DNA of 64,000 nt from Terrisporobacter mayombei (GTDB taxonomy: Bacteria > Bacillota > Clostridia > Peptostreptococcales > Peptostreptococcaceae): the NCBI RefSeq assembly GCF_014333445.1, contig NZ_JACRYU010000004.1, positions 60,754 through 124,753 of the forward strand. The letters are read 5' to 3'. This document shows, piece after piece, positions 1-8,007 of this stretch; position 1 is the first letter of the stretch; each line of letters begins with the position of its first letter. The notes beneath the pieces are model-generated. The model did not search any database. It was given only the letters and a program-made list of their open reading frames with translations, and was not told the DNA's origin. The position numbers and the translations under genes were made by a program.

Positions 1-46
1 ATTAATTTTATATTTATTTTTTTTGCTAAATAAAAAGTTGTATTTA

Positions 47-472
47 TTACTTATATTTATCAATAGTACTTTTTAATGTTTCTAAGTGATTAATTCCTGA
101 TTCTATTCTTCTGAATTCTTCTGATAATAATTGCCTTTGATTAGCATTAAATATTATCCCTCTACCTTCTAATCCTTTAATATAGTTTCTCGTATAATTT
201 ACTTCAGTATATGTATCCATTCCATTTATTCTACTTGCTAATTTTCTTATTTCATTAATAAGTTCATTAAATTCATCCATTGATATTTCATTTTCGTGTA
301 TATTTTCTTCAATTTTATCCATTTGTAAATATTTAATCAAATTATTAGTACAGTCCATTCCGCAGCCTAAAGCATATTTTTGACAAATACGACAGTCGAA
401 AGTTGAATCAAAATCTTTCACAAATTTCAATAATCCATCTAAATCCTTTATAACTTCCTCATAAACCTTCAT
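47..472 (-). CDS. Hypothetical protein with N-terminal cysteine cluster (141 aa)
   Basis: Leftward gene of 141 residues with a good AGGAGG-type site just upstream of its ATG. I do not recognise the family. Residues about 27-41 carry four cysteines (C-x2-C-x7-C-x3-C), which could bind a metal. The rest is charged and looks helical, with a coiled-coil-like C-terminus. It is the first of a run of small leftward genes with tight spacing, probably co-transcribed and early or accessory in role. A copy of the recurrent AT motif lies just beyond its stop (positions 1-16), presumably serving the next gene outside the window. Confidence 0.7.
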   Translation of the reverse strand: MKVYEEVIKDLDGLLKFVKDFDSTFDCRICQKYALGCGMDCTNNLIKYLQMDKIEENIHENEISMDEFNELINEIRKLASRINGMDTYTEVNYTRNYIKGLEGRGIIFNANQRQLLSEEFRRIESGINHLETLKSTIDKYK

Positions 473-496
473 TATTATTCCTCCTTATTTTAATTA

Positions 497-688
497 TTAA
501 ACAACTAATATTTTATGTCCATCAACACTATTAACTTCTTGTATAGAACAATGAATAAAACAGCTATAACTATCATCATTTTCTATTTCAAACTGTAATT
601 CTTTTATAGTCTTATCAGATACAGTTAAATAAAATATTTCATCCATATCATCTAATACACTAACTTGATATAATTTATATTTAGTCAC
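497..688 (-). CDS. Small hypothetical protein (63 aa)
   Basis: 63-residue leftward gene whose start overlaps the 3' end of the preceding gene (681-1049) by 8 bases, a sign of translational coupling. A GGAGG-like site lies inside the upstream gene. The product is acidic with a single predicted alpha/beta unit and ends in a hydrophobic strand. No family recognised. Its membership in the small-gene operon is clear from spacing and strand. Confidence 0.6.
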   Translation of the reverse strand: MTKYKLYQVSVLDDMDEIFYLTVSDKTIKELQFEIENDDSYSCFIHCSIQEVNSVDGHKILVV

Positions 689-1049
689 TTTTGCCCTCCT
701 TATAAATATTCATATATGTATTATAATCATGATATTCTATTGAAACCTTTAACCCTTTTTCTTTAGCTAATACGCTTATCCTGGATATATCTTCTATATC
801 TAATGAAAATATATTTATAACTTTACTACCTTTTTCTAATGCTTTATTGATTAAATTATTTATAAAATTATCTATGTAATTTATGCAAGACATATCCTCT
901 AAGTTCACGAATCTTTTCTTTCCATACGAAGTTTGCAGCAATAATCCATATTTATTAATAGATTTAACATAACCTGATATGATAGATCTATTTAAATGAA
1001 TTATTACCTTGTCATTTATCTTAAATTGAAATATATTAACATTACTCAT
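681..1049 (-). CDS. Hypothetical protein (122 aa)
   Basis: The frame opens at 1061, but the GGAG ribosome site sits inside that first codon pair, so the ATG at 1049 is the likely start (spacing of about 6). The product has an N-terminal strand-rich part (residues 1-50, possibly a small beta-barrel) and a C-terminal half with a helix-strand-helix pattern. Family not recognised. It overlaps the next small gene and belongs to the same leftward operon. Confidence 0.6.
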   Translation of the reverse strand: MSNVNIFQFKINDKVIIHLNRSIISGYVKSINKYGLLLQTSYGKKRFVNLEDMSCINYIDNFINNLINKALEKGSKVINIFSLDIEDISRISVLAKEKGLKVSIEYHDYNTYMNIYKEGKSD

Positions 1050-1076
1050 TTGTATCTCCATATTTTTATTAATTTA

Positions 1077-1376
1077 CTACTTAAATCTTGATTCTAAATA
1101 ATTTATTATTTCATTAACCTTTCTATTTGCACTATTTTGTTCACTCCATGTTGACTTTTTAGATTCTATAGAATTAATATTACCTCTTAACGAATACAAA
1201 TCGTTTATTAATTTTTTAAAATCAACCTTATCTTCGTCCACTTCACCAAAATGCATATTATATTTTGCTTTAATGATTTTTCTTATTTTATTTTTATCAT
1301 AATTATATTTAGAAATCAAATCTTCATCATAACTATTGAAATTCTGATTACCTCTTGAATCTAACATTTTTTTCAC
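1077..1376 (-). CDS. Hypothetical protein (99 aa)
   Basis: 99-residue, highly charged, probably helical protein of unknown function. A GGTG site precedes the ATG, and the start lies within the end of the 32-residue gene at 1348-1446, so the two are probably coupled. No cysteine motif, signal peptide or membrane segment is visible. Confidence 0.6.
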   Translation of the reverse strand: MKKMLDSRGNQNFNSYDEDLISKYNYDKNKIRKIIKAKYNMHFGEVDEDKVDFKKLINDLYSLRGNINSIESKKSTWSEQNSANRKVNEIINYLESRFK

Positions 1377-1446
1377 CTATAACAATACATATATCCCCAT
1401 TTCTTAACTCTACCACCATACCATTCTTTAAATCTGATTTTTTCAT
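1348..1446 (-). CDS. Very small hypothetical protein (32 aa)
   Basis: Short gene: a strong GGAGGAG site lies 6 bases before the ATG at 1446 and the frame runs 32 codons to TAA at 1348. The product begins MKKSDLKNGMVVELRNG, a pattern I associate with small phage proteins with an SH3-like beta fold; this family resemblance is inference. It abuts the stop of the upstream gene (1447) and overlaps the downstream start (1376), which supports it being real. Confidence 0.55.
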   Translation of the reverse strand: MKKSDLKNGMVVELRNGDICIVIGEKNVRFKR

Positions 1447-1659
1447 TTAAATCTCCTCCATACAATAACCAAAATATATAAATAACCATCCATACAACTT
1501 AAATCCATCTACAAATCTATACTGAGGTTTTAACCACATATCTTTAAAACTAAATTGCAATACATAGACTTTTGCTATATTACACCATTCATAGAATATA
1601 TTTAAAAAGAATGCAGATTTAATTCTTTTAAATCCTATAAGATAATCTCCCATTTTCAC
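1447..1659 (-). CDS. Small hydrophobic/aromatic protein, GTG start (70 aa)
   Basis: GTG start at 1659 with GGAG eight bases upstream; an in-frame ATG two codons later has poorer spacing. The 70-residue product is rich in Phe, Tyr and Trp and has a hydrophobic C-terminal stretch near residues 52-66 that might associate with membrane. Function unknown. A variant of the recurrent AT motif (1673-1693) sits directly before the ribosome site. Confidence 0.55.
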   Translation of the reverse strand: MKMGDYLIGFKRIKSAFFLNIFYEWCNIAKVYVLQFSFKDMWLKPQYRFVDGFKLYGWLFIYFGYCMEEI

Positions 1660-1672
1660 TTTATTTACTCCT

Positions 1673-1693
1673 ATTTTATTATTTTTATATTTA
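1673..1693 (-). promoter_or_regulatory. Recurrent AT element, variant copy
   Basis: On the minus strand this reads as a one-base variant (AAAAATAATAAAAT core) of the element found about 28 times in the window, immediately 5' of the GGAG site of the gene starting at 1659. It shows the standard arrangement: element, then ribosome site, then start codon. Confidence 0.5.
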
Positions 1694-2431
1694 TATAATT
1701 TGTTTATAATATCCTAATAATTCTTCTCTTGCTTTCATCGTAAATCTATCTTGAGTGTGTGGATTACCGTTTTTATCAAGTATATCTTTAGTCACAACAT
1801 ATCCATCTCTTACTGCATTCGCCAATCCTTTAAGTGTTTTACCTATCCACTTTTTATCTCTCATCACTTCTTTTAATTCATTCTCTTTTATAGTTATTTC
1901 TAATGTTGATTCTAATTCCTTCCTGATCTCTCTAAATCCAAAAGTAGTTCCTTTATCTATAAACCTATCATGTATATCTACTTTAGGTTTCATTTCACTG
2001 ATTAATTTCTCTTTCTTATCTATTGTATTTTGTGCTATCATTAATGCTCTTGCCATTATTTCATTGTCGCTCATGTCTTGTTCAATTGGTATGTAACCAC
2101 CTGTCTGTCTTATTTGAGGCAACACTTCATCTGTTACCCAATCTTGAAATCTTTCTGCCCCTTCACTCCTGGAAGCAAATATCATTTTATAAACTCCACT
2201 TTCAGTAATAAATCTTTCTCCAGCATTATTTAATTTTCGGATACCACTATTTGTGGTAGCGGAATTAGTTAGTTTTATTATCTGATTTTTATTCATCCTA
2301 TCTAATTGTCTTTGTATCGCTTTCCTATTTAGCTCCAAACAACTTCCAACATGTCTTGGATTAAATAATACCTTACCTTCAAATTCAAATACTTCTACTT
2401 CTTTACCTTCAAAAATCATTAAATTATTCAT
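1691..2431 (-). CDS. BRO-N family phage antirepressor (246 aa)
   Basis: The N-terminal about 110 residues match the BRO-N/antirepressor pattern: a start like NNLMIFEGKEVEVFEFEG, then a segment with FNPRHVG, and a later AERFQDWVTDEVLPQIRQTGGY, which is diagnostic of the family. The C-terminal half (from about residue 150) resembles a KilAC-type DNA-binding domain with an FREIRKEL motif. Such proteins relieve phage repressor control. A CCCTCC-complement ribosome site precedes the ATG. Family assignment is firm; the target repressor is unknown. Confidence 0.85.
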   Translation of the reverse strand: MNNLMIFEGKEVEVFEFEGKVLFNPRHVGSCLELNRKAIQRQLDRMNKNQIIKLTNSATTNSGIRKLNNAGERFITESGVYKMIFASRSEGAERFQDWVTDEVLPQIRQTGGYIPIEQDMSDNEIMARALMIAQNTIDKKEKLISEMKPKVDIHDRFIDKGTTFGFREIRKELESTLEITIKENELKEVMRDKKWIGKTLKGLANAVRDGYVVTKDILDKNGNPHTQDRFTMKAREELLGYYKQII

Positions 2432-2475
2432 TTCCCCTCCTTATAATTATTCTACCAAATAAAAAGTTACTTTTA

Positions 2476-2958
2476 TTACATTACAAAATTTTTACCTAAT
2501 GAACCTAATAATTCTATTTGCTTATCCGTTAAATTATTGGAAAATATAATTAAAGCACTTGGAAAAGGTGCTGAATCTTTACTTCCTCCAAATTTCAATC
2601 TACCTTTAATGAAACATATTGATTTTGCATAGTTAAATATAACATTATGCCAAATCTTAGTGTCTGGTCTTGCTGGAATTAAACAAACTATTGTATTGCC
2701 ATTTTTTTTGCTTTGTTCATAGGCTCTTTCTATCCATTTTATTTGTTCTCTTCCGTATGGAGGATTTAAATAACTGGTTTGATCCCATGTATAATTAAAT
2801 GCATCATCTTCAGGAGTATAATAATTTTTACACTTTGCAGTAATATCCTCTGCTGCTAAATCATATTTAAAGTCAAATACCTCATTTAATTTATCAAACA
2901 ATTCTATAGGTGTTTCCCATTTTTGATTATCACTCGTAAATAAGCTTTTATTTATCAT
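2476..2958 (-). CDS. dam: Phage DNA N-6-adenine methyltransferase (160 aa)
   Basis: 160-residue protein of the phage N6-adenine methyltransferase family. Visible features are the N-terminal DNQKWETPIELFDKLN segment, the catalytic NPPYG motif at about residues 68-72, and a C-terminal FPSALIIF strand typical of the Rossmann-like fold. Its role would be methylation of adenine in phage DNA for protection or regulation. A GGGGGA site precedes the ATG and a perfect copy of the AT element (2974-2993) lies just upstream. Confidence 0.88.
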   Translation of the reverse strand: MINKSLFTSDNQKWETPIELFDKLNEVFDFKYDLAAEDITAKCKNYYTPEDDAFNYTWDQTSYLNPPYGREQIKWIERAYEQSKKNGNTIVCLIPARPDTKIWHNVIFNYAKSICFIKGRLKFGGSKDSAPFPSALIIFSNNLTDKQIELLGSLGKNFVM

Positions 2959-2973
2959 TTGTTCCCCCTATTC

Positions 2974-2993
2974 ATTTTATTAATTTTATATTT
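2974..2993 (-). promoter_or_regulatory. Recurrent AT element upstream of dam
   Basis: Perfect minus-strand copy (ATATAAAATTAATAAAA) located 3-4 bases before the GGGGGA ribosome site of the methyltransferase gene. Same position and orientation as in many other genes of the window. Function unproven. Confidence 0.6.
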
Positions 2994-3011
2994 CATAAAA
3001 CATATTTTTTA

Positions 3012-3194
3012 TTACATAGTTTTTATAATTAATCTATTTAATTCTATATCTATATCCTCATCATTTGGAGATTTAAACAAAACACTTTCTGCAATTCTTT
3101 TAGTATTACTATTTATAACCTTTAACAATAATTCATTTTCACCATGATTAATTATCTTGCATTCAATATTTTTTAATCTTCTAATAATATTCAT
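3012..3194 (-). CDS. Small hypothetical protein (60 aa)
   Basis: 60-residue charged protein of unknown function in the leftward operon. A GGAGAAGAGG site precedes the ATG, and the gene lies 2 bases downstream of the stop of the preceding gene (3197), consistent with coupling. No recognisable domain. Confidence 0.55.
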   Translation of the reverse strand: MNIIRRLKNIECKIINHGENELLLKVINSNTKRIAESVLFKSPNDEDIDIELNRLIIKTM

Positions 3195-3196
3195 TT

Positions 3197-3364
3197 TTAA
3201 CCTCTTCTCCTATGAGTCACATAAAAATGTAATATACCATCTTTACACATATATTCTCCTACATATTTACTGCTTAAATGTTTTATACTATCTTCTAAAG
3301 TCATATCTAAGTGAAGTTGATCTAGTACCGAATAATCATAGCTGTATATTAATTTAACTTTCAT
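3197..3364 (-). CDS. Small hypothetical protein (55 aa)
   Basis: The frame opens at 3388, but AGGAG at 3372-3376 points to the ATG at 3364 (spacing 7) or 3367. The product starts MKVKLIYSYDYSV and has a beta-rich appearance. Function unknown. It ends 2 bases before the next small gene, and its start region overlaps the 3' end of the upstream frameshifted gene. Confidence 0.5.
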   Translation of the reverse strand: MKVKLIYSYDYSVLDQLHLDMTLEDSIKHLSSKYVGEYMCKDGILHFYVTHRRRG

Positions 3365-3374
3365 CATTTGTCTC

Positions 3375-3969
3375 CTATCTAAAATCATTTAGTAAATTTT
3401 TCACTCTTCCCTTTTTATCATTTATTGACTCTTTATAATAAGCATCCCCAAATCTCCCAGTACTCCTTTTTATATTTCCTTTTCCATCTTCATATGATTG
3501 TAATGCTTTATAGCATGTTTTAAAACAATTATAGAATCCATAATTTTTAATATTCTCTTCTTCTATCAATCTTCTTTTACTTAGTTCTTTTTTCATATTA
3601 TGTAAAACCTTGATTTGTTCATAATCGTCAAGTTCTGATAAATCTGTATTTTCTAAGTCATGATATAATTGATTTCTAAGTTCAGTATACTGTTTCTCCT
3701 CCTTACATAATTTAACTTGATACCTTGCTAATTCTATTAATGCATCTTTAAAATTATTTAATAATTCATCAAATGTAACCCCATTATTTTTTCTTACAAA
3801 TTGAATATCTTCTTTTTCTTTATTATATAACTCTATAGTACAAGGTATATTCTCATACTCTTTTTTTAACATTTCTATAAATACCCAAAGCATTATTATA
3901 GTCATCACCAGCATTAACATTCATATTTCCATATTTCATATTAATTCTAATTAAATATTTACACATCAT
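3375..3969 (-). pseudogene. Hypothetical gene with homopolymer frameshift (about 198 aa if joined)
   Basis: A strong GGGGG site sits before tandem ATGs at 3972, 3969 and 3966, but that frame ends after about 39 codons. The long frame (to 3375) lacks its own ribosome site. Removing one A from the A7 run (T7 on the plus strand, 3861-3867) joins both frames into one sensible protein. The C-terminal part is charged and coiled-coil-like; no family recognised. This may be a real frameshift mutation, polymerase slippage on A7, or a sequencing error. Confidence 0.6.
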
Positions 3970-4115
3970 CATTTCCCCCTTTTATATTTTAATTTAATCT
4001 TTTGTATATTTCATTTTATATTATTTTTTTGCATTCGCTCAATTTATTAATTTTATATTTATTCTTAATTAGATTGGGTATAATCTAATGTCTGTCCCAA
4101 TCTGTCGAATTCCCC

Positions 4116-4442
4116 TTAAAGTTTAAGCAAAAGCACTGTTTGAAAAAAACCTTTTTTTCCAATTCTAATATATACATTTATAAAATCATCTATTGTGATC
4201 TTATTATTTTTTATTCCTTCGTATAGTCTTACTAGCAATTTTTCAGCAATCTTTTCATAGAATAATTCATTTTCAAGTATATATTTAAGCTCCCCTTTAT
4301 CATATGTATTGAATATTTTTTTTATTATTTCCTTATGCTTATTTTCCTCAATTAAATTACACACCCTATTTCTTCTTATTTGACTTTTTTCTGTTAGTTT
4401 TTTACCGAACGTATCTTCTGTTATATAGAACATATGTTTCAT
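4116..4442 (-). CDS. Hypothetical small regulator-like protein (108 aa)
   Basis: 108-residue basic, mostly helical protein of unknown family. It has GGGGGA before the ATG and a TATAAT-like hexamer about 15 bases further upstream, so it probably has its own promoter. A 13-base perfect inverted repeat (4482-4537) lies immediately upstream, which suggests an operator. The autonomous promoter and palindrome fit a regulatory gene next to the repressor-like gene at 4713-5600, but no DNA-binding motif is obvious. Confidence 0.55.
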   Translation of the reverse strand: MKHMFYITEDTFGKKLTEKSQIRRNRVCNLIEENKHKEIIKKIFNTYDKGELKYILENELFYEKIAEKLLVRLYEGIKNNKITIDDFINVYIRIGKKGFFQTVLLLKL

Positions 4443-4481
4443 CCCCCTTCGTTTATATTATATCATATTTTTTCTTTAGGG

Positions 4482-4537
4482 TATATAAATTTTATTATAA
4501 AATTGACTAGAAAAATGTTATGTCTAAAATTTATATA
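4482..4537. repeat. Inverted repeat, operator candidate
   Basis: TATATAAATTTTA at 4482-4494 is repeated exactly as its reverse complement at 4525-4537, with 30 bases between. It lies just upstream of the -10-like sequence of the leftward gene 4116-4442, so a bound dimer or looped tetramer could control that promoter. Function is inferred from position only. Confidence 0.5.
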
Positions 4538-4668
4538 CTATCTATTGTAACCTATTGAAGTTTTCAATAACACTTCCCTATTTGTTCTAAAAATCATTTT
4601 TATTTTATTACTTTTTTATTTATTTTTTATCACATAATTAACTTATGTGACCATCTTTAGTTTTGTAA

Positions 4669-4709
4669 GTTATAACTATAAAGCTACTAATCAACCTTAT
4701 AGTTATAAC
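4669..4709. repeat. 13-bp perfect inverted repeat after the repressor-like gene
   Basis: GTTATAACTATAA at 4669-4681 and its reverse complement at 4697-4709, loop of 15 bases, directly after the stop codon of the leftward gene 4713-5600. No T-run follows in the leftward direction, so it is a weak terminator; each arm is itself nearly palindromic (GTTATAAC), which also suits a protein-binding site. Could be an operator or a recombination site. Confidence 0.45.
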
Positions 4710-4712
4710 TAT

Positions 4713-5600
4713 CTAATATTGATTAACATGGCAACCATGATAAACATTATGGTAAACTCTGTACAATTCATTTGCATTAATTTTATATCCATTCATTTTT
4801 AAAAAATTACTTACTTCTTCAACTCCCCACGATTTACCTTCTATATCTTCTTTTAAGAACATATTATACATAACGCCTGATTTCACTAATGATTTACCTG
4901 AGAATCCTATTTTCTCCCCATTTCCTTCCATGTATATTTTAGCTAGTAAATCTAATCTTCTTTGAAGAGTAGTTGGAAGCATTTTATTTAAACCATCATT
5001 ATTTCTTTTTGTTCTCATTGTTTTAATTAAATATTCGCACTCTGGATTAAATTCAAATGTATCAGCTGACCTCATTTCTTCAACGGAAAGATATTTCATA
5101 TATTCCATGTGATTAACAACTCCTAATAATATCTCTTGCATGAAATCATCACAAATGAATCGTTTACCATTTGGAAGATTGATATATGAATAGTCATCCG
5201 CAACATCACTTACTTTTATATTTAATAAATCTTCATAATTCTTTCCCATTATTCCATTCCATAATGCATAAATTATAAATTGATCTTGAGAATTTATAAA
5301 TATATCACAAATTTCTTGTATTTCTCTTCTAGTAAAATATTTCTCATCTTTTGGTTGAACACATTTATCAACATAATCTTTACTTTTTATTTGAATATCA
5401 ATGTAATTATCTTCTAATATTTCATTTAATGCTTTTATATTTGGATAAAAACTTGATCTATTTATACATTGAAATTCTTCTACTATAAATTTTTCTAAAT
5501 TTTCTTTATTTAAATTATAAAACTCCAAATTCTCACATTTCATATATCTTTCTAGTTTTCTATTAATTCTCTCTTTCTTTATCTGAAAATCTTTACTCAT
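4713..5600 (-). CDS. Tyrosine-recombinase-fold protein, MrpR/YopR-like repressor candidate (295 aa)
   Basis: GGAGGTG is followed at 6 bases by the ATG at 5600; the longer GTG start overlaps the ribosome site. The middle part has the layout of a tyrosine recombinase catalytic domain: a FTRREIQEICDIF helix followed by FIIYALWNGIMGKNYEDLLN where integrases have the catalytic Arg helix. The Arg is replaced (MGKNYEDL), and no HxxR box or terminal catalytic Tyr box is evident. This matches what is known of SPbeta-type MrpR (YopR), a DNA-binding repressor with an inactive integrase fold. Assignment as the lysogeny repressor is inference. Confidence 0.55.
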   Translation of the reverse strand: MSKDFQIKKERINRKLERYMKCENLEFYNLNKENLEKFIVEEFQCINRSSFYPNIKALNEILEDNYIDIQIKSKDYVDKCVQPKDEKYFTRREIQEICDIFINSQDQFIIYALWNGIMGKNYEDLLNIKVSDVADDYSYINLPNGKRFICDDFMQEILLGVVNHMEYMKYLSVEEMRSADTFEFNPECEYLIKTMRTKRNNDGLNKMLPTTLQRRLDLLAKIYMEGNGEKIGFSGKSLVKSGVMYNMFLKEDIEGKSWGVEEVSNFLKMNGYKINANELYRVYHNVYHGCHVNQY

Positions 5601-5782
5601 GTGTAACACCTCCGCTTATATATACCTCTATTTATACTATTATAACATAAGATTTTTAACTTTAATATTAATTGCTTTGCTTTTATATATTTGTCATATA
5701 TAAATTTTATTTTTTTCAAACATCTATTCGATGTAAAATCATCTTTATTTAATATATTTATATTCATATGACATTCTCCAGT

Positions 5783-6688
5783 TTATATAATCTCTTTAAT
5801 GAAATTATTTTTATTTACTATCTCTTTTGCTCTATGCTTTACAGAATGACAATATGTTCTACTTGTTATAGTGGAATTTGAATGTCCTAATATCTGAGAC
5901 ACTTCTTCAATACTTATATCTGAATTTATCATTAATGTTGCTGCACAATGTCTTAGATAGTGTGGTACTATATGACAATCTATTTCTGCTATCTCACATA
6001 ATTTATTAATTATATATCTTATTGAATTTTTATCCATGTGTCTACCTGTTCTAGATATAAATAAATGATCTTCATCTGTGTTCATAATATTTCTATACGA
6101 CAAATATTCATGATACATTTTCATTAAACTATCAGATATTGCTAAATATCTTTCTTTATTACCTTTACCTATTACTTTAAATTCCCCTGTACTCCAATTT
6201 ATATCATTTATTTTTAAACTTCTTACCTCTTCATTTCTTAATCCTGTTTCAATTAATAGGTGTAATAAAAATCTATTTCTCATAGTAATATAATTAGGAT
6301 TATTGTTATATTCATTTGTAGATGTTAATAATAATTTTTTTATTTCTTCTTTGTCTACCTCATTTTTATTATTCTTTATCGGAAATTTTTTTATTTTATC
6401 TGCCACATTATCATCTATTAATCTCATTCCCATTAAATAATTAAAAAAACTTCTTATGGCAGTTATTCTTAAATTAAGACTTTGAGCTGATAATGTTTCC
6501 TTCTTTTTATTTATCCAATTTTTTCTTATATTTATATAAGTTAAATTTTTTATATCTTCTATGGATTTTATATTCATAACTAAAATAAATTCATTTATGC
6601 AATAGTAGTATTTGGATATAGTTCTTTCATATGAAATTCCTTCACTTTCCTGATATTCAACGTAATCATTAACATATTTTTCTATCAT
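5783..6688 (-). CDS. Tyrosine site-specific recombinase, XerD-like (301 aa)
   Basis: Full-length tyrosine recombinase. The ATG at 6688 follows an AAGGTG site; the longer start at 6739 lies inside the small upstream gene. An N-terminal SAM-like core-binding domain (residues 1-95) precedes the catalytic domain with R151 (TGLRNEE), K178 (GKGNKER), H243/R246 (PHYLRH), H269 (LGHSN) and nucleophile Y279 (SRTYCH). All catalytic residues are present. Likely roles are resolution of multimers of the circular replicon or integration; with a Rep/Par plasmid module nearby, multimer resolution is attractive but not shown. Confidence 0.85.
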   Translation of the reverse strand: MIEKYVNDYVEYQESEGISYERTISKYYYCINEFILVMNIKSIEDIKNLTYINIRKNWINKKKETLSAQSLNLRITAIRSFFNYLMGMRLIDDNVADKIKKFPIKNNKNEVDKEEIKKLLLTSTNEYNNNPNYITMRNRFLLHLLIETGLRNEEVRSLKINDINWSTGEFKVIGKGNKERYLAISDSLMKMYHEYLSYRNIMNTDEDHLFISRTGRHMDKNSIRYIINKLCEIAEIDCHIVPHYLRHCAATLMINSDISIEEVSQILGHSNSTITSRTYCHSVKHRAKEIVNKNNFIKEII

Positions 6689-6833
6689 CTCTTTCACCTT
6701 CTTTAATAATATAATTATCAATTCTCCATTCTTTAGCATGTTTTATTAAATATTTTTCAGAAAACGATGATTTTATCAACTTATTATTTTGATATAAATA
6801 ATAGTAACTTTCACTTCTTTTAATTCTACACAT
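6669..6833 (-). CDS. Small basic protein overlapping the recombinase start (54 aa)
   Basis: GGGG seven bases before the ATG at 6833, then 54 codons ending 20 bases inside the recombinase gene, so the two are probably translationally coupled. The product is basic and Tyr-rich with no recognised motif. It could be a small accessory (excisionase-like) protein by position, but size and sequence do not prove this. Confidence 0.55.
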   Translation of the reverse strand: MCRIKRSESYYYLYQNNKLIKSSFSEKYLIKHAKEWRIDNYIIKEGERDDRKIC

Positions 6834-7066
6834 TTTTATCCCCTACCTTTTTTATTATTTTTCTATCTATAAATCTTTTTCCTTAACTTCTTATTTATAC
6901 TTAAAGTATATCACCATCTTTTTATTAAATCAACTATTTTTAAAAATTTTATTAATTTTTTATTCGTTTATTTTATACATTTTTCGACAATAAAATTGCA
7001 TTTTTATTTAGTAGTCATAAAAGTATTATCTAGATCATTTAATATGACCTATTTAAAGCCATTCTA

Positions 7067-7093
7067 AGGGTGTTTATTAAACACCCTTAATCA
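7067..7093 (-). terminator. Hairpin after AP2-domain gene
   Basis: TAAGGGTGTTT and AAACACCCTTA form a near-perfect 11-bp stem with a 3-base TAT-type loop, overlapping the stop of the leftward gene 7087-7773. On the leftward strand the stem is followed by AGAATGGC rather than a T-run, so termination efficiency is uncertain. Confidence 0.55.
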
Positions 7094-7773
7094 TTTATAC
7101 CTTCAATAATTTGCTCATCTTCTTTTAACAATCCTCTTTCTCTCAAAAAGTTCTTATGTAATTTTTCTTCTGCTTCTTTCCTAACCTTTATAGCATCTTC
7201 TTTATTATCATATCTTCCTAAATTATACACTTTCTTTTGAAATTCTATTCGTGCAAGCCATTTCCCCTTTGATTTATCCCAACAAACACCTGTAACACCA
7301 CTTTTATTTGTTTTTATTAATTTTTCTCTTGAGATTATAGCTATATTAGTATCATCTACTACATATTTGTCTTGATAAGATTCACTAGCCTTTTCCTGCT
7401 GATCCGATGCCATCTTTTTTCTTAAACATCCACAACTACGTGAATATTTAATCGTACTTGCTGATATCCATTTTTCATTTCCACAATCGCATTTGCATAA
7501 CCAGTAATATCTTATTCCAACTTTTTTATATTCATCTGTCACATACAAATGATCAAATCTCTTGTTAGACAAATCTTCAAATTCAAAACGTCCATTTCTT
7601 AGACAACCACAAGATTTTTGCCTTCCAGATTTTACACTATCCATTCTAATCCACTTGATATTGCCACAGTCACATTCGCAAAGCCAATAATATTTCTTGT
7701 TCTCATATTTTTTGTCTAAAACTTTTAGCATTCCATATTTACACAAAATTTTCCCCTTCTTTTCTATCATCAT
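7087..7773 (-). CDS. AP2-domain DNA-binding protein with two zinc-ribbon-like repeats (228 aa)
   Basis: Two tandem N-terminal modules (about residues 10-58 and 68-118) have CxC..C.CL patterns such as WLCECDCGN and SCGCLR, resembling those attached to homing nucleases. The C-terminal region (about 155-205) has the AP2 pattern SGVTGVCWDKSKGKWLARIEF...LGRYDNKEDA. AP2 domains bind DNA and in phages usually accompany HNH homing endonucleases; no HNH residues are visible, so it may be a DNA-binding relic or a free-standing homing-type gene. No good ribosome site precedes its tandem ATGs. Confidence 0.7.
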   Translation of the reverse strand: MMIEKKGKILCKYGMLKVLDKKYENKKYYWLCECDCGNIKWIRMDSVKSGRQKSCGCLRNGRFEFEDLSNKRFDHLYVTDEYKKVGIRYYWLCKCDCGNEKWISASTIKYSRSCGCLRKKMASDQQEKASESYQDKYVVDDTNIAIISREKLIKTNKSGVTGVCWDKSKGKWLARIEFQKKVYNLGRYDNKEDAIKVRKEAEEKLHKNFLRERGLLKEDEQIIEGIND

Positions 7774-7861
7774 TTTATAAAATACTATATATTAATTATA
7801 TCATATAAATTTTGACCTTATATTTTCAATTTTAAGGGTGTTCAAAATCATTCATTGATAG

Positions 7862-7877
7862 TTTATACCTTCAATAA
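7862..7877. repeat. 16-bp copy of the AP2 gene's 3' end
   Basis: TTTATACCTTCAATAA occurs here and again at 7094-7109, the last codons of the AP2-domain gene, so the gene is bracketed by a direct repeat. A partial copy of the AAGGGTGTT terminator arm lies nearby at about 7832-7841. This looks like the footprint of an insertion or of recombination between related gene ends. Confidence 0.45.
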
Positions 7878-7957
7878 CTTTTAAATATCTTATAATTATT
7901 TTAACAATTTTTACCATCATTTATGTTCTTAAAATACCTTCCAGTCATTTTTGATAA

Positions 7958-7985
7958 TAAAAAAGATTAAGATATCCCTAGTCTA
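7958..7985 (-). terminator. Rho-independent terminator (leftward)
   Basis: Read leftward, GACTAGGGATATCTTAATC folds into a stem and is followed by TTTTTTATT. It closes the small coiled-coil gene at 8008-8127. A sister hairpin is at 8244-8269. Confidence 0.6.
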
Positions 7986-8007
7986 ATATTTTTTTAATAT
8001 TCTAATA

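Noticed and set aside
1755-2208. Plus-strand open frames opposite the BRO-type antirepressor
   Set aside because: The minus-strand gene has a clear family match and ribosome site; the plus frames have neither.
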